Origin: Agrobacterium tumefaciens
GTDB taxonomy: Bacteria; Pseudomonadota; Alphaproteobacteria; Rhizobiales; Rhizobiaceae
Direction: 5' to 3'
NCBI GenBank assembly: GCA_025559845.1
Contig: CP048469.1
Location: forward strand, 682,001-746,000
DNA length: 64,000 nt
Below, one piece after another: positions 52,634 to 62,430 of the stretch. Below the pieces are notes generated by a model. That model was not told where the DNA came from. It saw nothing but the letters and a program-made list of their open reading frames with translations, and searched no databases. Positions within the stretch are counted from its first letter, which is position 1, and each line of letters opens with the position of its first letter. Made by a program: the position numbers and the translations under genes.

Positions 52634-53650
52634 ATGAACATCAAGAGCCTTCTGATCGGCTCCGCTGCGGCTCTCGCAGCAGTATCCGGCGCACAGGCCG
52701 CTGACGCTATCGTCGCTGCTGAGCCTGAGCCCATGGAATACGTTCGCGTTTGCGACGCATTCGGCACTGGCTTCTTCTACATCCCCGGCACTGAAACCTG
52801 CCTCAAGTTCGGCGGTTACGTTCGTTTCCAGACCAATTTCGGTCGTGATGCTTCTGGCACGTCTGACTGGGATTCGTTCACCCGCGCTCAGTTCGAAGTT
52901 GACACTCGCACTGACACCGAGCTCGGTGCTCTGCGTGGCTTCATCGGCTTCCGCGGTAATGCTGACAACGGTTCTTCCTCTTCTTCTTCCGTATTCGTCG
53001 ATCAGGCGTTCATCGAACTCGGCGGTCTGAAGGTCGGTAAGTTCTACAGCTGGTGGGACGACTCTCTCTCCGGAGAAGCTGACGAGCTTTCGTCTAACGC
53101 TCTGTTCAATTCCATTCGTTACACTTACGATGCCGGCAACTTCTGGGCTGGCGTCTCGGTTGACGAGCTGGAAGGCATCGCAGTTGGCCCGTACAACGAA
53201 TCCGACAATAACCTCGGCGTTGCACTCGGCGTTGGCGCCAAGTTCGATGCAGTTTCGCTGCAGCTCATCGGCGGCTACGACATCGACCGCGAAAACGGCG
53301 CTGTTCGCCTGATCGCGACGGCTGACGTTGGTCCTGGCACGTTCGGCCTGTCTGGTGTTTGGGCTTCTGGCGCTAACGCTTACTACAATGTCTCTGAGTG
53401 GGCTGTTGCTGCCGAGTACGCTATCAAGGCTACAGACAAGCTGACCATCACCCCCGGCGCTCAATACTACGGTTCTTACGGCCTCGTTTCCTGGGATGAC
53501 TTCTCTGATGACGATGCTTGGACCGCTGGCGTAACGGTTGATTACAAGATCACTCAGGGTCTGTCTGCTAAGGTCGCTGTCAACTACTTCGACATCGACA
53601 ACGGTGACGACAGCGTAGAAGGCTTCGTACGTCTTCAGCGTTCGTTCTAA
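52634..53650 (+). CDS. ropA: Outer-membrane porin, RopA-like, copy 1
   Basis: A trimeric 16-strand porin of the alphaproteobacterial porin_2 type. The 338-residue precursor has a signal peptide (to AQAADA, residue 25), the family N terminus YVRVCDAFGTGFFYIPGTETCLKFGGYVRF, and the C-terminal Phe (VRLQRSF) needed for outer-membrane insertion. A strong GGAGGT ribosome site precedes the ATG. The first 365 bases are identical to the second porin gene. Codon use shows high-expression bias. A terminator follows. Confidence 0.94.
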   Translation: MNIKSLLIGSAAALAAVSGAQAADAIVAAEPEPMEYVRVCDAFGTGFFYIPGTETCLKFGGYVRFQTNFGRDASGTSDWDSFTRAQFEVDTRTDTELGALRGFIGFRGNADNGSSSSSSVFVDQAFIELGGLKVGKFYSWWDDSLSGEADELSSNALFNSIRYTYDAGNFWAGVSVDELEGIAVGPYNESDNNLGVALGVGAKFDAVSLQLIGGYDIDRENGAVRLIATADVGPGTFGLSGVWASGANAYYNVSEWAVAAEYAIKATDKLTITPGAQYYGSYGLVSWDDFSDDDAWTAGVTVDYKITQGLSAKVAVNYFDIDNGDDSVEGFVRLQRSF

Positions 53651-53679
53651 TCTGATCTGATTTTTTATCAGTGACGGAA

Positions 53680-53709
53680 AACCCCGACAGCGATGTCGGG
53701 GTTTTTTAT
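53680..53709 (+). terminator. Porin 1 terminator
   Basis: CCCCGACA-GCGA-TGTCGGGG followed by TTTTTT, 31 bases past the stop. Confidence 0.9.
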
Positions 53710-54188
53710 TTTGAGCCGATGAGATGGGCAAGAGAGTTCCTAGATTGAATGCGGTGAGTGATTCCATCGGTCGCGGAAGTCGTCTGATCGAGCCTGTGTA
53801 GAGACGTCTCCGTTATACTGGTTCCCTAATCGTAGAATGTCGAACGAGGGTGGGGAAACCACGTTTCCAATGATTCCCATAGCCTTACCGCGGCGAAAAT
53901 TCGGTAGCCACCTTGTCTAAGGAATCGTTTAGACAGCGAGTTCGTAGCTAAGGCGCTGAAATATCTTGTTTATTAATGAATCGTTAAGGGTTGAGTGGTC
54001 GATGCTTGTAGTTGTAGCTATTTCGCAACAGAGAGAAGCTAAGGACACCTTACTGTCTCGCTTCTGTCACGATTGCGATTGCACGGTACGTCCGTTTTGG
54101 CTCTAATCATCTGCATAGGCGGCATGCATCTGATTTGTGCATTCCCACTTGTCGCCTGAAAAATTAGTGTTTTGACTGGAGGTCAACC
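53710..54188 (+). other. Intergenic region before the second porin gene
   Basis: About 480 bases with no gene; it should hold the separate promoter of the second porin gene. A perfect CtrA-type box lies at 53973-53987. The bases just before the start (TTTGACTGGAGGTCAACC) nearly copy those of porin 1. Confidence 0.55.
53973..53987 (+). promoter_or_regulatory. CtrA box upstream of porin 2
   Basis: TTAA-TGAATCG-TTAA, seven-base spacer, about 200 bases upstream of the second porin start. No other gene start is near. Confidence 0.5.
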
Positions 54189-55175
54189 ATGAACATCAAG
54201 AGCCTTCTGATCGGCTCCGCTGCGGCTCTCGCAGCAGTATCCGGCGCACAGGCCGCTGACGCTATCGTCGCTGCTGAGCCTGAGCCCATGGAATACGTTC
54301 GCGTTTGCGACGCATTCGGCACTGGCTTCTTCTACATCCCCGGCACTGAAACCTGCCTCAAGTTCGGCGGTTACGTTCGTTTCCAGACCAATTTCGGTCG
54401 TGATGCTTCTGGCACGTCTGACTGGGATTCGTTCACCCGCGCTCAGTTCGAAGTTGACACTCGCACTGACACCGAGCTCGGTGCTCTGCGTGGCTTCATC
54501 GGCTTCCGCGGTAATGCTGACAACGGTTCTTCCTCTTCTTCTTCCGTATTCGTTGACCAGGCGTTCATCGAACTCGGCGGCCTGAAGGTCGGTAAGTTCT
54601 ACAGCGAGTGGGATAACGATCTGAACGGCGAAACGGACCTTCTGTCCACCAACACCCTGTTCAACTCGATCGCCTACACATACGACGCAGGTTCCTTCAA
54701 GGCTACTCTGTCGGTAGACGAACTCGAAGGCGTAAGCGAAGCTGACAATTCTGTTGGTATCACGGGCGTTCTCGGTGCGACCTTGGGCCCTGTAAGCGCG
54801 ACCCTCGTAGGCTCCTACGACACCGACTACGAAGAAGGCGCAATCCGCGCAATCTTGTTCGCAGATGTTGGTCCAGGTACTTTTGGCCTTGCTGGTGTTT
54901 GGGCATCTGGCGAAAACGGCTACTACACTGAATCCGAGTGGGCTGTTGCTGCTGAATACGCAATCAAGGCAACTGACAAGCTGACGATCACGCCGGCAGC
55001 TCAGTACCTGAGCGACTACCAGCTCGTAGACGGTGTTGACGCTTGGACTGCTGGTCTGACGGTTGACTACAAGATCACCGATGGCCTTGCGACCAAGGTT
55101 ACCGCGAACTACTTCGACGTTGACGGCCAGGACGACGAAGTCACCGGCTTCGTTCGCCTTCAGCGTTCGTTCTAA
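54189..55175 (+). CDS. ropA: Outer-membrane porin, RopA-like, copy 2
   Basis: The 328-residue paralogue of the previous porin has the same signal peptide and N terminus (residues 1-139 are identical), then diverges through the loops and strands and ends in the same FVRLQRSF. The terminal Phe and length fit the family. Variation lies in the C-terminal 60 percent, where surface loops and pore residues should differ. A GGAGGT ribosome site precedes the ATG and a terminator follows, so each porin gene is its own unit. Confidence 0.94.
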   Translation: MNIKSLLIGSAAALAAVSGAQAADAIVAAEPEPMEYVRVCDAFGTGFFYIPGTETCLKFGGYVRFQTNFGRDASGTSDWDSFTRAQFEVDTRTDTELGALRGFIGFRGNADNGSSSSSSVFVDQAFIELGGLKVGKFYSEWDNDLNGETDLLSTNTLFNSIAYTYDAGSFKATLSVDELEGVSEADNSVGITGVLGATLGPVSATLVGSYDTDYEEGAIRAILFADVGPGTFGLAGVWASGENGYYTESEWAVAAEYAIKATDKLTITPAAQYLSDYQLVDGVDAWTAGLTVDYKITDGLATKVTANYFDVDGQDDEVTGFVRLQRSF

Positions 55176-55203
55176 TCTAATCTGACTTCTGTCAGTGAAG
55201 GAA

Positions 55204-55230
55204 ACCCCGGCAGCAATGCCGGGGTTTTTC
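55204..55230 (+). terminator. Porin 2 terminator
   Basis: CCCCGGCA-GCAA-TGCCGGGG followed by TTTTT, about 30 bases past the stop. Confidence 0.9.
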
Positions 55231-55268
55231 TTTGGGCTGGTGTTGATGATGTCGTTCGGCACTCGGCC

Positions 55269-55298
55269 ACAAAAAAAGCGCCGGACATGCCGGCGCTC
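55269..55298 (-). terminator. Lytic transglycosylase terminator
   Basis: AGCGCCGG-CATGT-CCGGCGCT followed on the minus strand by TTTTTTT, about 30 bases past the stop. Confidence 0.9.
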
Positions 55299-55328
55299 CA
55301 GGAAATCAATATTGTCAAACGGTCGTCG

Positions 55329-57416
55329 TTATCCAGAACGACCGTGGCGCAGATCGTCGACAATGTCGGCCTCTTGGCCTAGGCGCGTCTTATAGACCTG
55401 GTAGTTCTCCATCACCCGTTGCACATAGTTGCGCGTCTCGGGGAAGGGGATGCGTTCGATCCAGTCTACGACGTCATCGATCTGTTTACCGCGTGGGTCG
55501 CCATAGCGGGCGATCCATTCAGGCACCTTTTTCGGGCCGGCATTATAGGCGATGAAGGTCAGGATATAGGAACCGCCGAAGCTTTCGATCTGTTCGCCGA
55601 GATAATGCGCTCCAAGCGTGGCGTTGTAGCCGGCATCGCTTGTCAGTCTTGCCTGCGTGTAGGGTAGGCCGTGACGGCCGGCCACACCTTTTGCGGTGCC
55701 GGGTAGCAACTGCAGCAGGCCGCGTGCATTTGCGGGGGAAACCGCAGCCGGATTGAAGGCGCTTTCCTGTCTGGCAATGGCATATGCCAATGCCTTTCCT
55801 GAACCCGCAATGTTAGCACTGGCAGGAATGACACCGAGCGGGTAGGCGAGGGCAGCAGCATCGATGCCACGGCTGAAGGCCGTCTTGCCGATTTGCAACG
55901 ACACTTGATGATTGCCGTTGCCTTCCGCCCGTGCGGCAAGAATGGCAAGTTCGCCGGGGCTGTCGAGTTGATCGGCGAGTGCGCGATAAAGGCTGTCGGC
56001 CCGCCAGCCATATCCGGCAGCTTCCAGCCTGTCGATGGCGCGGACCGCTTCACGTCCTGCAAAACGCTGTCGGTCTGCACCACTTGGCGATGGGTAGGTG
56101 ACATTGAGTGTTTTGACACCGATCCGCGCCGCAGCAAGCTGGCCATAGAAGGTGCCGGGATGAGCGGCGGCTTTGCTGAAAAAGTCATGTGCGTCGCCCG
56201 GCCCACCGCGTTCTGCGGCGCGACCGAGCCAATAATAGGCCCTTGATGCCGAGAGTGGCCGGTTTGATGCCTGCAGCAGTGCATTGAAATGTCGTGCGGC
56301 GGCAGCAGGCTGGTTCAGCGCTCGTAACGCATACCAGCCGGCATGGAATTCAGCGTCGGCAATATCGACGGCGGACGTCGCGGAATGATTGGCGACGATA
56401 CGGTAAGCGCGCGGAAATTCGCCGAGATCGGCAAGACCGCGTGCAATGATGCGCCGCTCGTTCCACCATTCGCCCGGGTTGACAAGTGTTGCACGATCTT
56501 TCGGCGCCTGTTCGAGAAGTGCTGCCGCTTCCGTGTATTTCTGCTGGTTACGGAAGTTTTCAACCCGCGCAAACAGATAGGCTGCGTCGCTACGCCACGA
56601 TGCGTCGACGGATTCGAGCAGAGCGCTTGCATTACCGGAACGCTGCAACACTGCGGCCCAAGCTTTATAAAGATACTGTGCGTTGCCGAGATCGCCGAAT
56701 CGTTTCGCTTGGCTGATTCGGCTGCGGTACATCAGGTAGTCCATGCGCGCTTTGTGGTCGGCGGGCGTGAAGTAACTGGAAAACTGGCCAAGCACCCGGT
56801 CTTCCACGTCCTTGTCCATGCCTTCGCTGACCCAGAGCTGGCGAAGAAGACGTTGCGCTTCTGTTGTTTTACCAGAGGCGGCGAGAGCTTGAGCAAGTGC
56901 AACTGTACCTTCGGCTGTCTCCGGCCGGCTGCTGCCGAATGCGGAGATAACCCGTGCGGCGGGAGGATTCTCGCGGTAGAGGGCGCGTTCGGAATTGGCG
57001 CGCAAGGTGGCAACACCAGGCCAGCCGGACAGTTCGCGTTCGGCGGCAGCGATTTCTGCGGAAGGCACATCCCTCTGGCCAGAAACAGCGATTGCCCAGG
57101 AAAGTATGTGTCGGTCGAGGCTGCCGGAGGACATTGCGTTGCGAATGGAAAGTGCCCGCGTAGTGTCGCGGCTTGAAAGCGCGTCGAGACCTGCCTTAAG
57201 GTCGGCGACGTCCTGCGGACGGTTAAGTCGAGGTATCGCACCGGTAATTTCCGGTGTGGCGGGAACGAAGGCGGGAATCGTGGGTGCGTCCGGTTTCACA
57301 TAAGGAAGCGGTGCGACCGCGCCTTCCGGCAACGGTCCAGCCTGTACGCTCCAGACGGTCGCCGCAAGGCTCGCCGTCAACAATCCCAGAACTGTCTTTT
57401 TCATGGTGCTTTTCAT
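55329..57416 (-). CDS. Soluble lytic murein transglycosylase (Slt70-like)
   Basis: The 695-residue periplasmic enzyme cuts peptidoglycan glycan strands to 1,6-anhydro products. It has a signal peptide (residues 1-26, cleavage near VQAGP), a long superhelical region of helical repeats (about 60-530) and the C-terminal SLT domain with the catalytic Glu in ARQESAFNPAAVSPANARG and the closing GSYILTFIAYNAGPKKV. This is the Slt70 plan. The place beside dapA is conserved in Rhizobiaceae. The start could be the first or fifth codon (both Met). Confidence 0.94.
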   Translation of the reverse strand: MKSTMKKTVLGLLTASLAATVWSVQAGPLPEGAVAPLPYVKPDAPTIPAFVPATPEITGAIPRLNRPQDVADLKAGLDALSSRDTTRALSIRNAMSSGSLDRHILSWAIAVSGQRDVPSAEIAAAERELSGWPGVATLRANSERALYRENPPAARVISAFGSSRPETAEGTVALAQALAASGKTTEAQRLLRQLWVSEGMDKDVEDRVLGQFSSYFTPADHKARMDYLMYRSRISQAKRFGDLGNAQYLYKAWAAVLQRSGNASALLESVDASWRSDAAYLFARVENFRNQQKYTEAAALLEQAPKDRATLVNPGEWWNERRIIARGLADLGEFPRAYRIVANHSATSAVDIADAEFHAGWYALRALNQPAAAARHFNALLQASNRPLSASRAYYWLGRAAERGGPGDAHDFFSKAAAHPGTFYGQLAAARIGVKTLNVTYPSPSGADRQRFAGREAVRAIDRLEAAGYGWRADSLYRALADQLDSPGELAILAARAEGNGNHQVSLQIGKTAFSRGIDAAALAYPLGVIPASANIAGSGKALAYAIARQESAFNPAAVSPANARGLLQLLPGTAKGVAGRHGLPYTQARLTSDAGYNATLGAHYLGEQIESFGGSYILTFIAYNAGPKKVPEWIARYGDPRGKQIDDVVDWIERIPFPETRNYVQRVMENYQVYKTRLGQEADIVDDLRHGRSG

Positions 57417-57721
57417 GATGTGACGGAGTGAGTGGACCGGTGTGCGTTTATTGCTTCATTAACGGAAATTGACCTTAACGAACCCTTACTTTTGATGGGG
57501 CGGTTGCATCAACTTTTATTCATTGCCTCGTTATTGCCGCTTGCCTTGTCCGCGCTCTCCCGCTTTATGTGCTTGCAGTCCGCAAGGCGGCGTTTCGTCG
57601 GTGTTTCGGACGAAATCGCCTTCCTTTGCGCTTGTCGGCTTCAAGGGCTGGCACTAATGTGTGCGGGTTTTAACCATCGAATGCGGCCGAAGCATGAACC
57701 GCTCGGCGCCAGGAGTTTTGC
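57417..57721. other. Divergent region between slt and dapA
   Basis: 305 bases without a gene; it should contain both promoters. A near CtrA-type match (TTAA-N7-TTAC) lies at 57475-57489 but is not perfect. Confidence 0.5.
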
Positions 57722-58606
57722 ATGTTCAAGGGATCCATTCCCGCCCTCATTACCCCGTTTACGGACGATGGCGCCGTGGACGAACAGGCATTTGCCGCCC
57801 ATGTGGAGTGGCAGATCGCTGAAGGCAGCAACGGTCTTGTGCCTGTGGGCACGACGGGGGAATCTCCGACCCTGTCCCACGACGAGCACAAACGTGTTGT
57901 CGAGCTGTGCATCGAGGTAGCGGCGAAACGGGTACCGGTCATCGCAGGCGCCGGATCGAACAACACGAATGAAGCGATCGAGCTTGCCCAGCACGCCGAA
58001 GAGGCTGGTGCGGATGCGCTTCTGGTCGTCACGCCGTATTATAACAAACCGACCCAGAAGGGCCTTTTCGCGCATTTCTCGGCTGTTGCCGACGCGGTGA
58101 AACTGCCGATCATCATCTATAATATCCCGCCACGTTCGGTGGTCGACATGTCTCCTGAAACGATGGGTGCGCTTGTCAAAGCGCACAAGAACATCGTTGG
58201 CGTCAAGGATGCGACCGGCAAGCTCGATCGTGTTTCCGAGCAGCGTATTTCCTGTGGCAAGGGGTTCGTCCAGCTGTCCGGTGAAGATGGCACGGCACTT
58301 GGCTTTAACGCCCATGGCGGCGTTGGCTGTATTTCTGTGACGGCAAACGTCGCCCCGCGTCTCTGTGCAGAATTCCAGGCGGCAATGGCGGCTGGCGACT
58401 ATGTGGCAGCTTTGGAATATCAGGATCGTCTGATGCCGTTGCACAAGGCCATTTTCATGGAACCCGGTGTTTGCGGTACAAAATATGCGCTGTCGCAGAC
58501 CCGTGGCGGCAACCGCACTGTTCGCTCCCCACTGATGAGCTCGCTGGAGGCATCTACCGAAGCGGCTATAGATGCAGCGCTGAAGCATGCCGGCCTGACA
58601 AACTGA
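57722..58606 (+). CDS. dapA: 4-hydroxy-tetrahydrodipicolinate synthase
   Basis: DapA condenses pyruvate with aspartate semialdehyde, the first step committed to lysine and diaminopimelate. The 294-residue protein has the motif [14 protein letters not shown] (residues 38-51) with Thr44/Thr45, Tyr107 (TPYYNKP), Tyr133 and the Schiff-base lysine Lys162 ([12 protein letters not shown]). The length is exact for the family. ATG 57722 follows a modest ribosome site. Confidence 0.97.
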   Translation: MFKGSIPALITPFTDDGAVDEQAFAAHVEWQIAEGSNGLVPVGTTGESPTLSHDEHKRVVELCIEVAAKRVPVIAGAGSNNTNEAIELAQHAEEAGADALLVVTPYYNKPTQKGLFAHFSAVADAVKLPIIIYNIPPRSVVDMSPETMGALVKAHKNIVGVKDATGKLDRVSEQRISCGKGFVQLSGEDGTALGFNAHGGVGCISVTANVAPRLCAEFQAAMAAGDYVAALEYQDRLMPLHKAIFMEPGVCGTKYALSQTRGGNRTVRSPLMSSLEASTEAAIDAALKHAGLTN

Positions 58607-58623
58607 GGCCTGAAAATAGAGTA

Positions 58624-58678
58624 GAGGCGCGCAAGCGACTGCTTCTGATGTGGAGCTGTCGAGCGCGCCTTTTCTTTT
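58624..58678 (+). terminator. dapA terminator
   Basis: AGGCGCGC pairs with GCGCGCCT around a long loop, followed by TTTCTTTT. The loop (about 30 bases) is longer than usual. Confidence 0.6.
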
Positions 58679-58765
58679 CGCCGCGACGATACTAAATAGG
58701 ATGCATGCACCCGCTTCCGGTGGAAAATCGCAGGCGCAATAAGAAGAACAAGGGATTGAAGGATC

Positions 58766-59242
58766 ATGGCCCCCAAAGGAAGCCAGCGTGTGGTGAAGAA
58801 GATCGTTGCGGAAAACCGCAAGGCTCGCTTCAACTATGAAATCATCGACACTTACGAAGCCGGGCTCGTCCTGACGGGGACTGAGGTGAAATCGCTTCGC
58901 GAAGGCAAGGCGAATATCGCTGAATCCTATGCGTCGGATGAGGGCGATGAAATCTGGCTCATCAACTCGCATCTGCCGGAGTATCTTCAGGCCAACCGCT
59001 TCAATCACGAACCGCGCCGTCGTCGCAAGCTGCTTCTGAACAAGCGCGAGATCAATCGTTTGCGTGCTGGTATCAACCGCGAAGGTATGACGCTGGTGCC
59101 GCTCAAGATCTATTTCAACGATAGTGGACGCGCGAAGCTCGAACTGGCTTTGGCAAAGGGCAAGAAGCTGCACGACAAGCGCGAGACGGAAAAAGAACGC
59201 GATTGGAACCGGCAGAAGTCGCGTCTTCTTAAGGGTGGCTAA
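58766..59242 (+). CDS. smpB: SsrA-binding protein SmpB
   Basis: SmpB binds tmRNA and lets it enter stalled ribosomes. The 158-residue protein has the OB fold with [32 protein letters not shown], the conserved [10 protein letters not shown] and [15 protein letters not shown], and the basic C-terminal tail [19 protein letters not shown] that follows mRNA in the ribosome. Start ATG 58766. It lies about 160 bases after dapA, a linkage common in Rhizobiales. Confidence 0.97.
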   Translation: MAPKGSQRVVKKIVAENRKARFNYEIIDTYEAGLVLTGTEVKSLREGKANIAESYASDEGDEIWLINSHLPEYLQANRFNHEPRRRRKLLLNKREINRLRAGINREGMTLVPLKIYFNDSGRAKLELALAKGKKLHDKRETEKERDWNRQKSRLLKGG

Positions 59243-59269
59243 ACCGATCAGTCCCTCACGTTCACAAAC

Positions 59270-59301
59270 AAAAAAGCGGCGCTCCATGCGCCGCTTTTTT
59301 T
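59270..59301. terminator. Bidirectional terminator
   Basis: AAAAAAGCGGCGC pairs with GCGCCGCTTTTTT around TCCAT between the convergent smpB and chemoreceptor genes; both sides have T runs. Confidence 0.92.
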
Positions 59302-59329
59302 GAGTGCTTGTTTGGAAACCTGCGTCTCC

Positions 59330-60829
59330 TCAGGCCGCTCGATAATATGGCGCGGTATAACCGGCAGAAGACGATACGTTAAAGCGCGCGACGAGTGCGG
59401 CAAGATTGGCGCTGACATCACCCAGATTATGGGTCGCCGCATTGGTTTCTTCTACCATCGCCGCATTCTGCTGCGTCAGATGGTCCATGCTGTTGATGGC
59501 CGCGCTGATTTCCTGAATGCCCATAGACTGCTCCTGCGCCGCCTTCGTCAGCGAAGCAATGTGCTCATTGATGCTGTCGACCTTGTTGCCGATCGTGTTC
59601 AGCGATTCTCCGGTCTTGTTGACCAGCGAAACGCCCTGCATGACGTCAGCAGAGGATTTGGCAATCAGTGTCTTGATTTCCTTGGCTGCTGTGGCCGAGC
59701 GCTGCGCCAGTTCACGCACTTCCTGGGCAACAACGGCAAAACCCTTGCCGGCCTCGCCAGCTCGCGCCGCCTCGACGCCAGCATTCAGCGCCAAAAGGTT
59801 GGTCTGGAAAGAGATTTCATCGATCACGGCAATGATCTGGGTGATCTTCTGCGAAGAGGTTTCGATGGCGCTCATGGCGTTGACGGCCTCCATCACGACT
59901 TCGCGGGAACGTGCGGCCTCGACGGCCGAGCTCTCGACCATCACCTTTGCTTCTTCAGAACGCTGTGCCGACAGCCTGGAAATGGTGGTGATTTCCTCGA
60001 CGGCGGCGGCTGTTTCCTCAAGTGCCGCAGCCTGCTGCTCCGTGCGGCGGGCCATGTCGTCGGTTGCTGACGTCAGTTCCTGGGTGTTGCCGGAAATCTT
60101 GTTCGCTTCATTGACGATCTGCGAAAAGGCATCGGAGAGGTTGCCAAGCGCGGTGTTGAAGCTCGCCATCAGGCCTTCGAACTGAGGTGCGGTTTTTTCC
60201 GTGATGGTCGATGTCAGGTCGCCATTGGCAAGCTTGGCCAATGCGTTGTTCAGAAGCTCGAGAATATGATCTTGCTCCTGCTTCATCTGCACCTGTTCGA
60301 CTTCGACTTTCTGTCGTTCGGCGGCGAGTGCCTCGAGATAGACGGAGATGGAATAGTCCATATCGAGAAGGGCGGCCTTGACGGTGACTGTCAGCGCGTC
60401 CTTGAGCTTTCTGGCCTTCTTTTCCGCAAAGATGCCCTTCAGTTCGGATTCGATGACGGATTTGATAATGCCTTCCAGAACGAGGGCGTAACCGCCGATG
60501 TACCAGCGGGGTTCGAGGCCGAGTTTTGCGTGGGTGCGACCAATTGCCGTGACAGCCTGGGTATAGCTGTCATCGAAAGTGCCGCTGGCGATCCGCGACC
60601 AATGCTTCACCTGCATGCTTTTGGCGTGCTGGATATGCGCTTCGCTTGAGAAGAACTTCGCTGTTTCGGGGACAGCACGCGCTTTGGCGTAAAATGCATC
60701 AAGCGATGCATCGAGAGAGCCGGTAATGACGCCTTTCAAACCCGCCAGCGTCTGCCGCGGCTCGCTGCCGAGCCCCAGAAAATCCAGTCTTTCGCCGAGT
60801 TGTTGATTGGTCTTTATTTGGCCGGTCAT
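59330..60829 (-). CDS. Globin-coupled methyl-accepting chemotaxis protein
   Basis: This soluble 499-residue aerotaxis-type sensor joins an N-terminal globin domain (about 20-175) to a chemoreceptor signalling domain. The proximal heme histidine is His100 in [19 protein letters not shown], the HemAT/globin-coupled sensor pattern. The hairpin tip reads [33 protein letters not shown] with flanking methylation helices. No membrane segment is found. It should bind oxygen and signal through CheW/CheA, genes not in this window. The C-terminal end has no NWETF-type tether. Confidence 0.93.
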   Translation of the reverse strand: MTGQIKTNQQLGERLDFLGLGSEPRQTLAGLKGVITGSLDASLDAFYAKARAVPETAKFFSSEAHIQHAKSMQVKHWSRIASGTFDDSYTQAVTAIGRTHAKLGLEPRWYIGGYALVLEGIIKSVIESELKGIFAEKKARKLKDALTVTVKAALLDMDYSISVYLEALAAERQKVEVEQVQMKQEQDHILELLNNALAKLANGDLTSTITEKTAPQFEGLMASFNTALGNLSDAFSQIVNEANKISGNTQELTSATDDMARRTEQQAAALEETAAAVEEITTISRLSAQRSEEAKVMVESSAVEAARSREVVMEAVNAMSAIETSSQKITQIIAVIDEISFQTNLLALNAGVEAARAGEAGKGFAVVAQEVRELAQRSATAAKEIKTLIAKSSADVMQGVSLVNKTGESLNTIGNKVDSINEHIASLTKAAQEQSMGIQEISAAINSMDHLTQQNAAMVEETNAATHNLGDVSANLAALVARFNVSSSAGYTAPYYRAA

Positions 60830-60997
60830 GTCGATAATCCTGATTTGGTGCCCGTCACCTGAGCGGCACCGTTAACCGGACTAAGACATCACTATCGTTA
60901 ACCAAGATATAATTTCGAATATACTGAATTGACGTTTGTCATCTTTGGAACAAATTTTGCCAGATCGGCAAAGTAGAACACGGCGATCGCGCAAAGA

Positions 60998-61034
60998 AAA
61001 AACGCGCCCATCTTTCGATGGACGCGTTTTTTTT
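60998..61034 (-). terminator. NYN gene terminator
   Basis: AACGCG.CCATC pairs with GATGG.CGCGTT around TTTC with T runs on both sides; it lies about 20 bases past the stop of the minus-strand gene. Confidence 0.88.
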
Positions 61035-61054
61035 GTTTTGGCGTTTTGCCGAAA

Positions 61055-61624
61055 TCACATCGTTTCCGGGCTTTCTGCGTGACGGGCAGGGCGCTCGTTC
61101 GGATCGCGGCCAATCTCTGCCTTCAGCGTCATCAGATCAATGAAGTGGTCAGCCTGTCTGCGCAGATCGTCGGCAATCATGGCGGGCTGCGTTGCCATCG
61201 TCGATACGACGGAAACCTTGCGGCCCTTGCGCTGAAGTGCATCGACGAGAGTGGTGAAGTCACCGTCGCCCGAGAAGAGAACGAGATGGTCGACAGTCTC
61301 GGATTGCTCCATGGCGTCGACGGCAAGCTCGATGTCCATGTTGCCCTTGATCTTGCGGCGACCGAGCGCATCGGTGAATTCTTTCGCAGGCTTTGTCACG
61401 ACTTTGTAGCCGTTATAGTCTAGCCAGTCGATCAACGGACGGATCGACGAATATTCCTGGTCCTCAATGAGGGCCGTATAATAATAAGCTCGCAACAGGT
61501 AACCGCGCTTTTGAAACGCTTTCAGAAGCTTGCGGTAGTCGATATCGAATCCCAGGCTTTTCGAAGCTGCATAAAGATTGGCTCCATCGATGAAGAGCGC
61601 AATTTTCTCCCGTGGATCGAACAT
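61055..61624 (-). CDS. NYN-domain (LabA/DUF88) protein
   Basis: The 189-residue protein has the PIN-like NYN nuclease fold: the first acidic strand IALFIDGANLYAASKSLG (Asp14), KGNMDIELAVDAME and VLFSGDGDFTTLVDAL, which carry the acidic residues of the active site, then VSVVSTMATQPAMIADDLRRQADHFIDL. The family probably cuts RNA, but function in bacteria is little studied. It is divergent from rpoZ, a position conserved in Rhizobiales as I recall. Confidence 0.9.
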   Translation of the reverse strand: MFDPREKIALFIDGANLYAASKSLGFDIDYRKLLKAFQKRGYLLRAYYYTALIEDQEYSSIRPLIDWLDYNGYKVVTKPAKEFTDALGRRKIKGNMDIELAVDAMEQSETVDHLVLFSGDGDFTTLVDALQRKGRKVSVVSTMATQPAMIADDLRRQADHFIDLMTLKAEIGRDPNERPARHAESPETM

Positions 61625-61906
61625 TCCATCCCATTCCTTATTTGGAAGGCCATTACTCTGGCTTTTCTCATCCGGCCGCGAAGCGAAAAATGCGTTTTCT
61701 CAACTTTGACGCATGCCGTTGGATTTTAAGTAAGCTACCTTCCCGCGTATTCCAAGACAATTCTCATAGACAATTTTTTCATCAGGCGCCAAAATCGACA
61801 ATTAAAGTGACGTAAGACGCCAAATTCAGGAAAAACTTGAATTCCGTGGCTAATGGCTGTATCGGAACCGTTAATCCGCGACATAACGACCCGTAAAGGA
61901 CAGGCA

Positions 61907-62299
61907 ATGGCCCGCGTCACAGTAGAAGATTGCATTGATAAAGTAGACAACCGTTTTGAGTTGGTCCTTCTCGCCAGCCATCGTGCGCGCCAGATTTCCC
62001 AGGGCTCCGCTATCACGATTGACCGCGACAACGACAAGAACCCGGTTGTTGCACTGCGCGAAATCGCCGACGAAACACTGTCGCCAGACGATCTCAAGGA
62101 AGACCTCATCCATTCGCTGCAGAAGCATGTGGAAGTTGACGAGCCGGAGCCCGATCCGGTGACGCTGGCTGCCTCTGCCGTTGCTGATGGCGAAGACGAG
62201 GACTTGCCGGAAACCATCAACTTCGACCAGATGTCTGAAGAAGAACTGCTGGCCGGTATCGAAGGCCTTGTGCCGCCGGAAAAGAACGACGACTATTGA
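61907..62299 (+). CDS. rpoZ: RNA polymerase omega subunit
   Basis: RpoZ helps RNA polymerase assembly. The 130-residue protein has the family start [31 protein letters not shown] and a long acidic C-terminal tail usual in alphaproteobacteria ([20 protein letters not shown]). Start ATG 61907 follows AAAGGA; the open frame reaches 61853. The (p)ppGpp synthetase gene follows, a link shared with many proteobacteria. Confidence 0.96.
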   Translation: MARVTVEDCIDKVDNRFELVLLASHRARQISQGSAITIDRDNDKNPVVALREIADETLSPDDLKEDLIHSLQKHVEVDEPEPDPVTLAASAVADGEDEDLPETINFDQMSEEELLAGIEGLVPPEKNDDY

Positions 62300-62430
62300 T
62301 AGCAATTATGATGGGATTGGCAGGTGCCGGTTACGGTCTGTCAATCTTTCCCGTCATAATCTGACCCCTATTGATGCAGCATTGTGCGCTGACCTCGCGG
62401 TTGGCGCGCTTTCTTTTTGTGGAATATCGC

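Noticed and set aside
52550..53767. 405-codon open frame antisense to porin 1
   Set aside because: It is the shadow of the strongly codon-biased porin gene; the same antisense frame appears opposite porin 2 (54183-55262). No ribosome site or family similarity.
54183..55262. 359-codon open frame antisense to porin 2
   Set aside because: Same shadow effect; it copies the antisense frame of porin 1 only because the two porin genes share their 5' parts.
57475..57489. TTAA-N7-TTAC between slt and dapA
   Set aside because: Only seven of eight half-site bases match; such near matches are common in AT-rich gaps.
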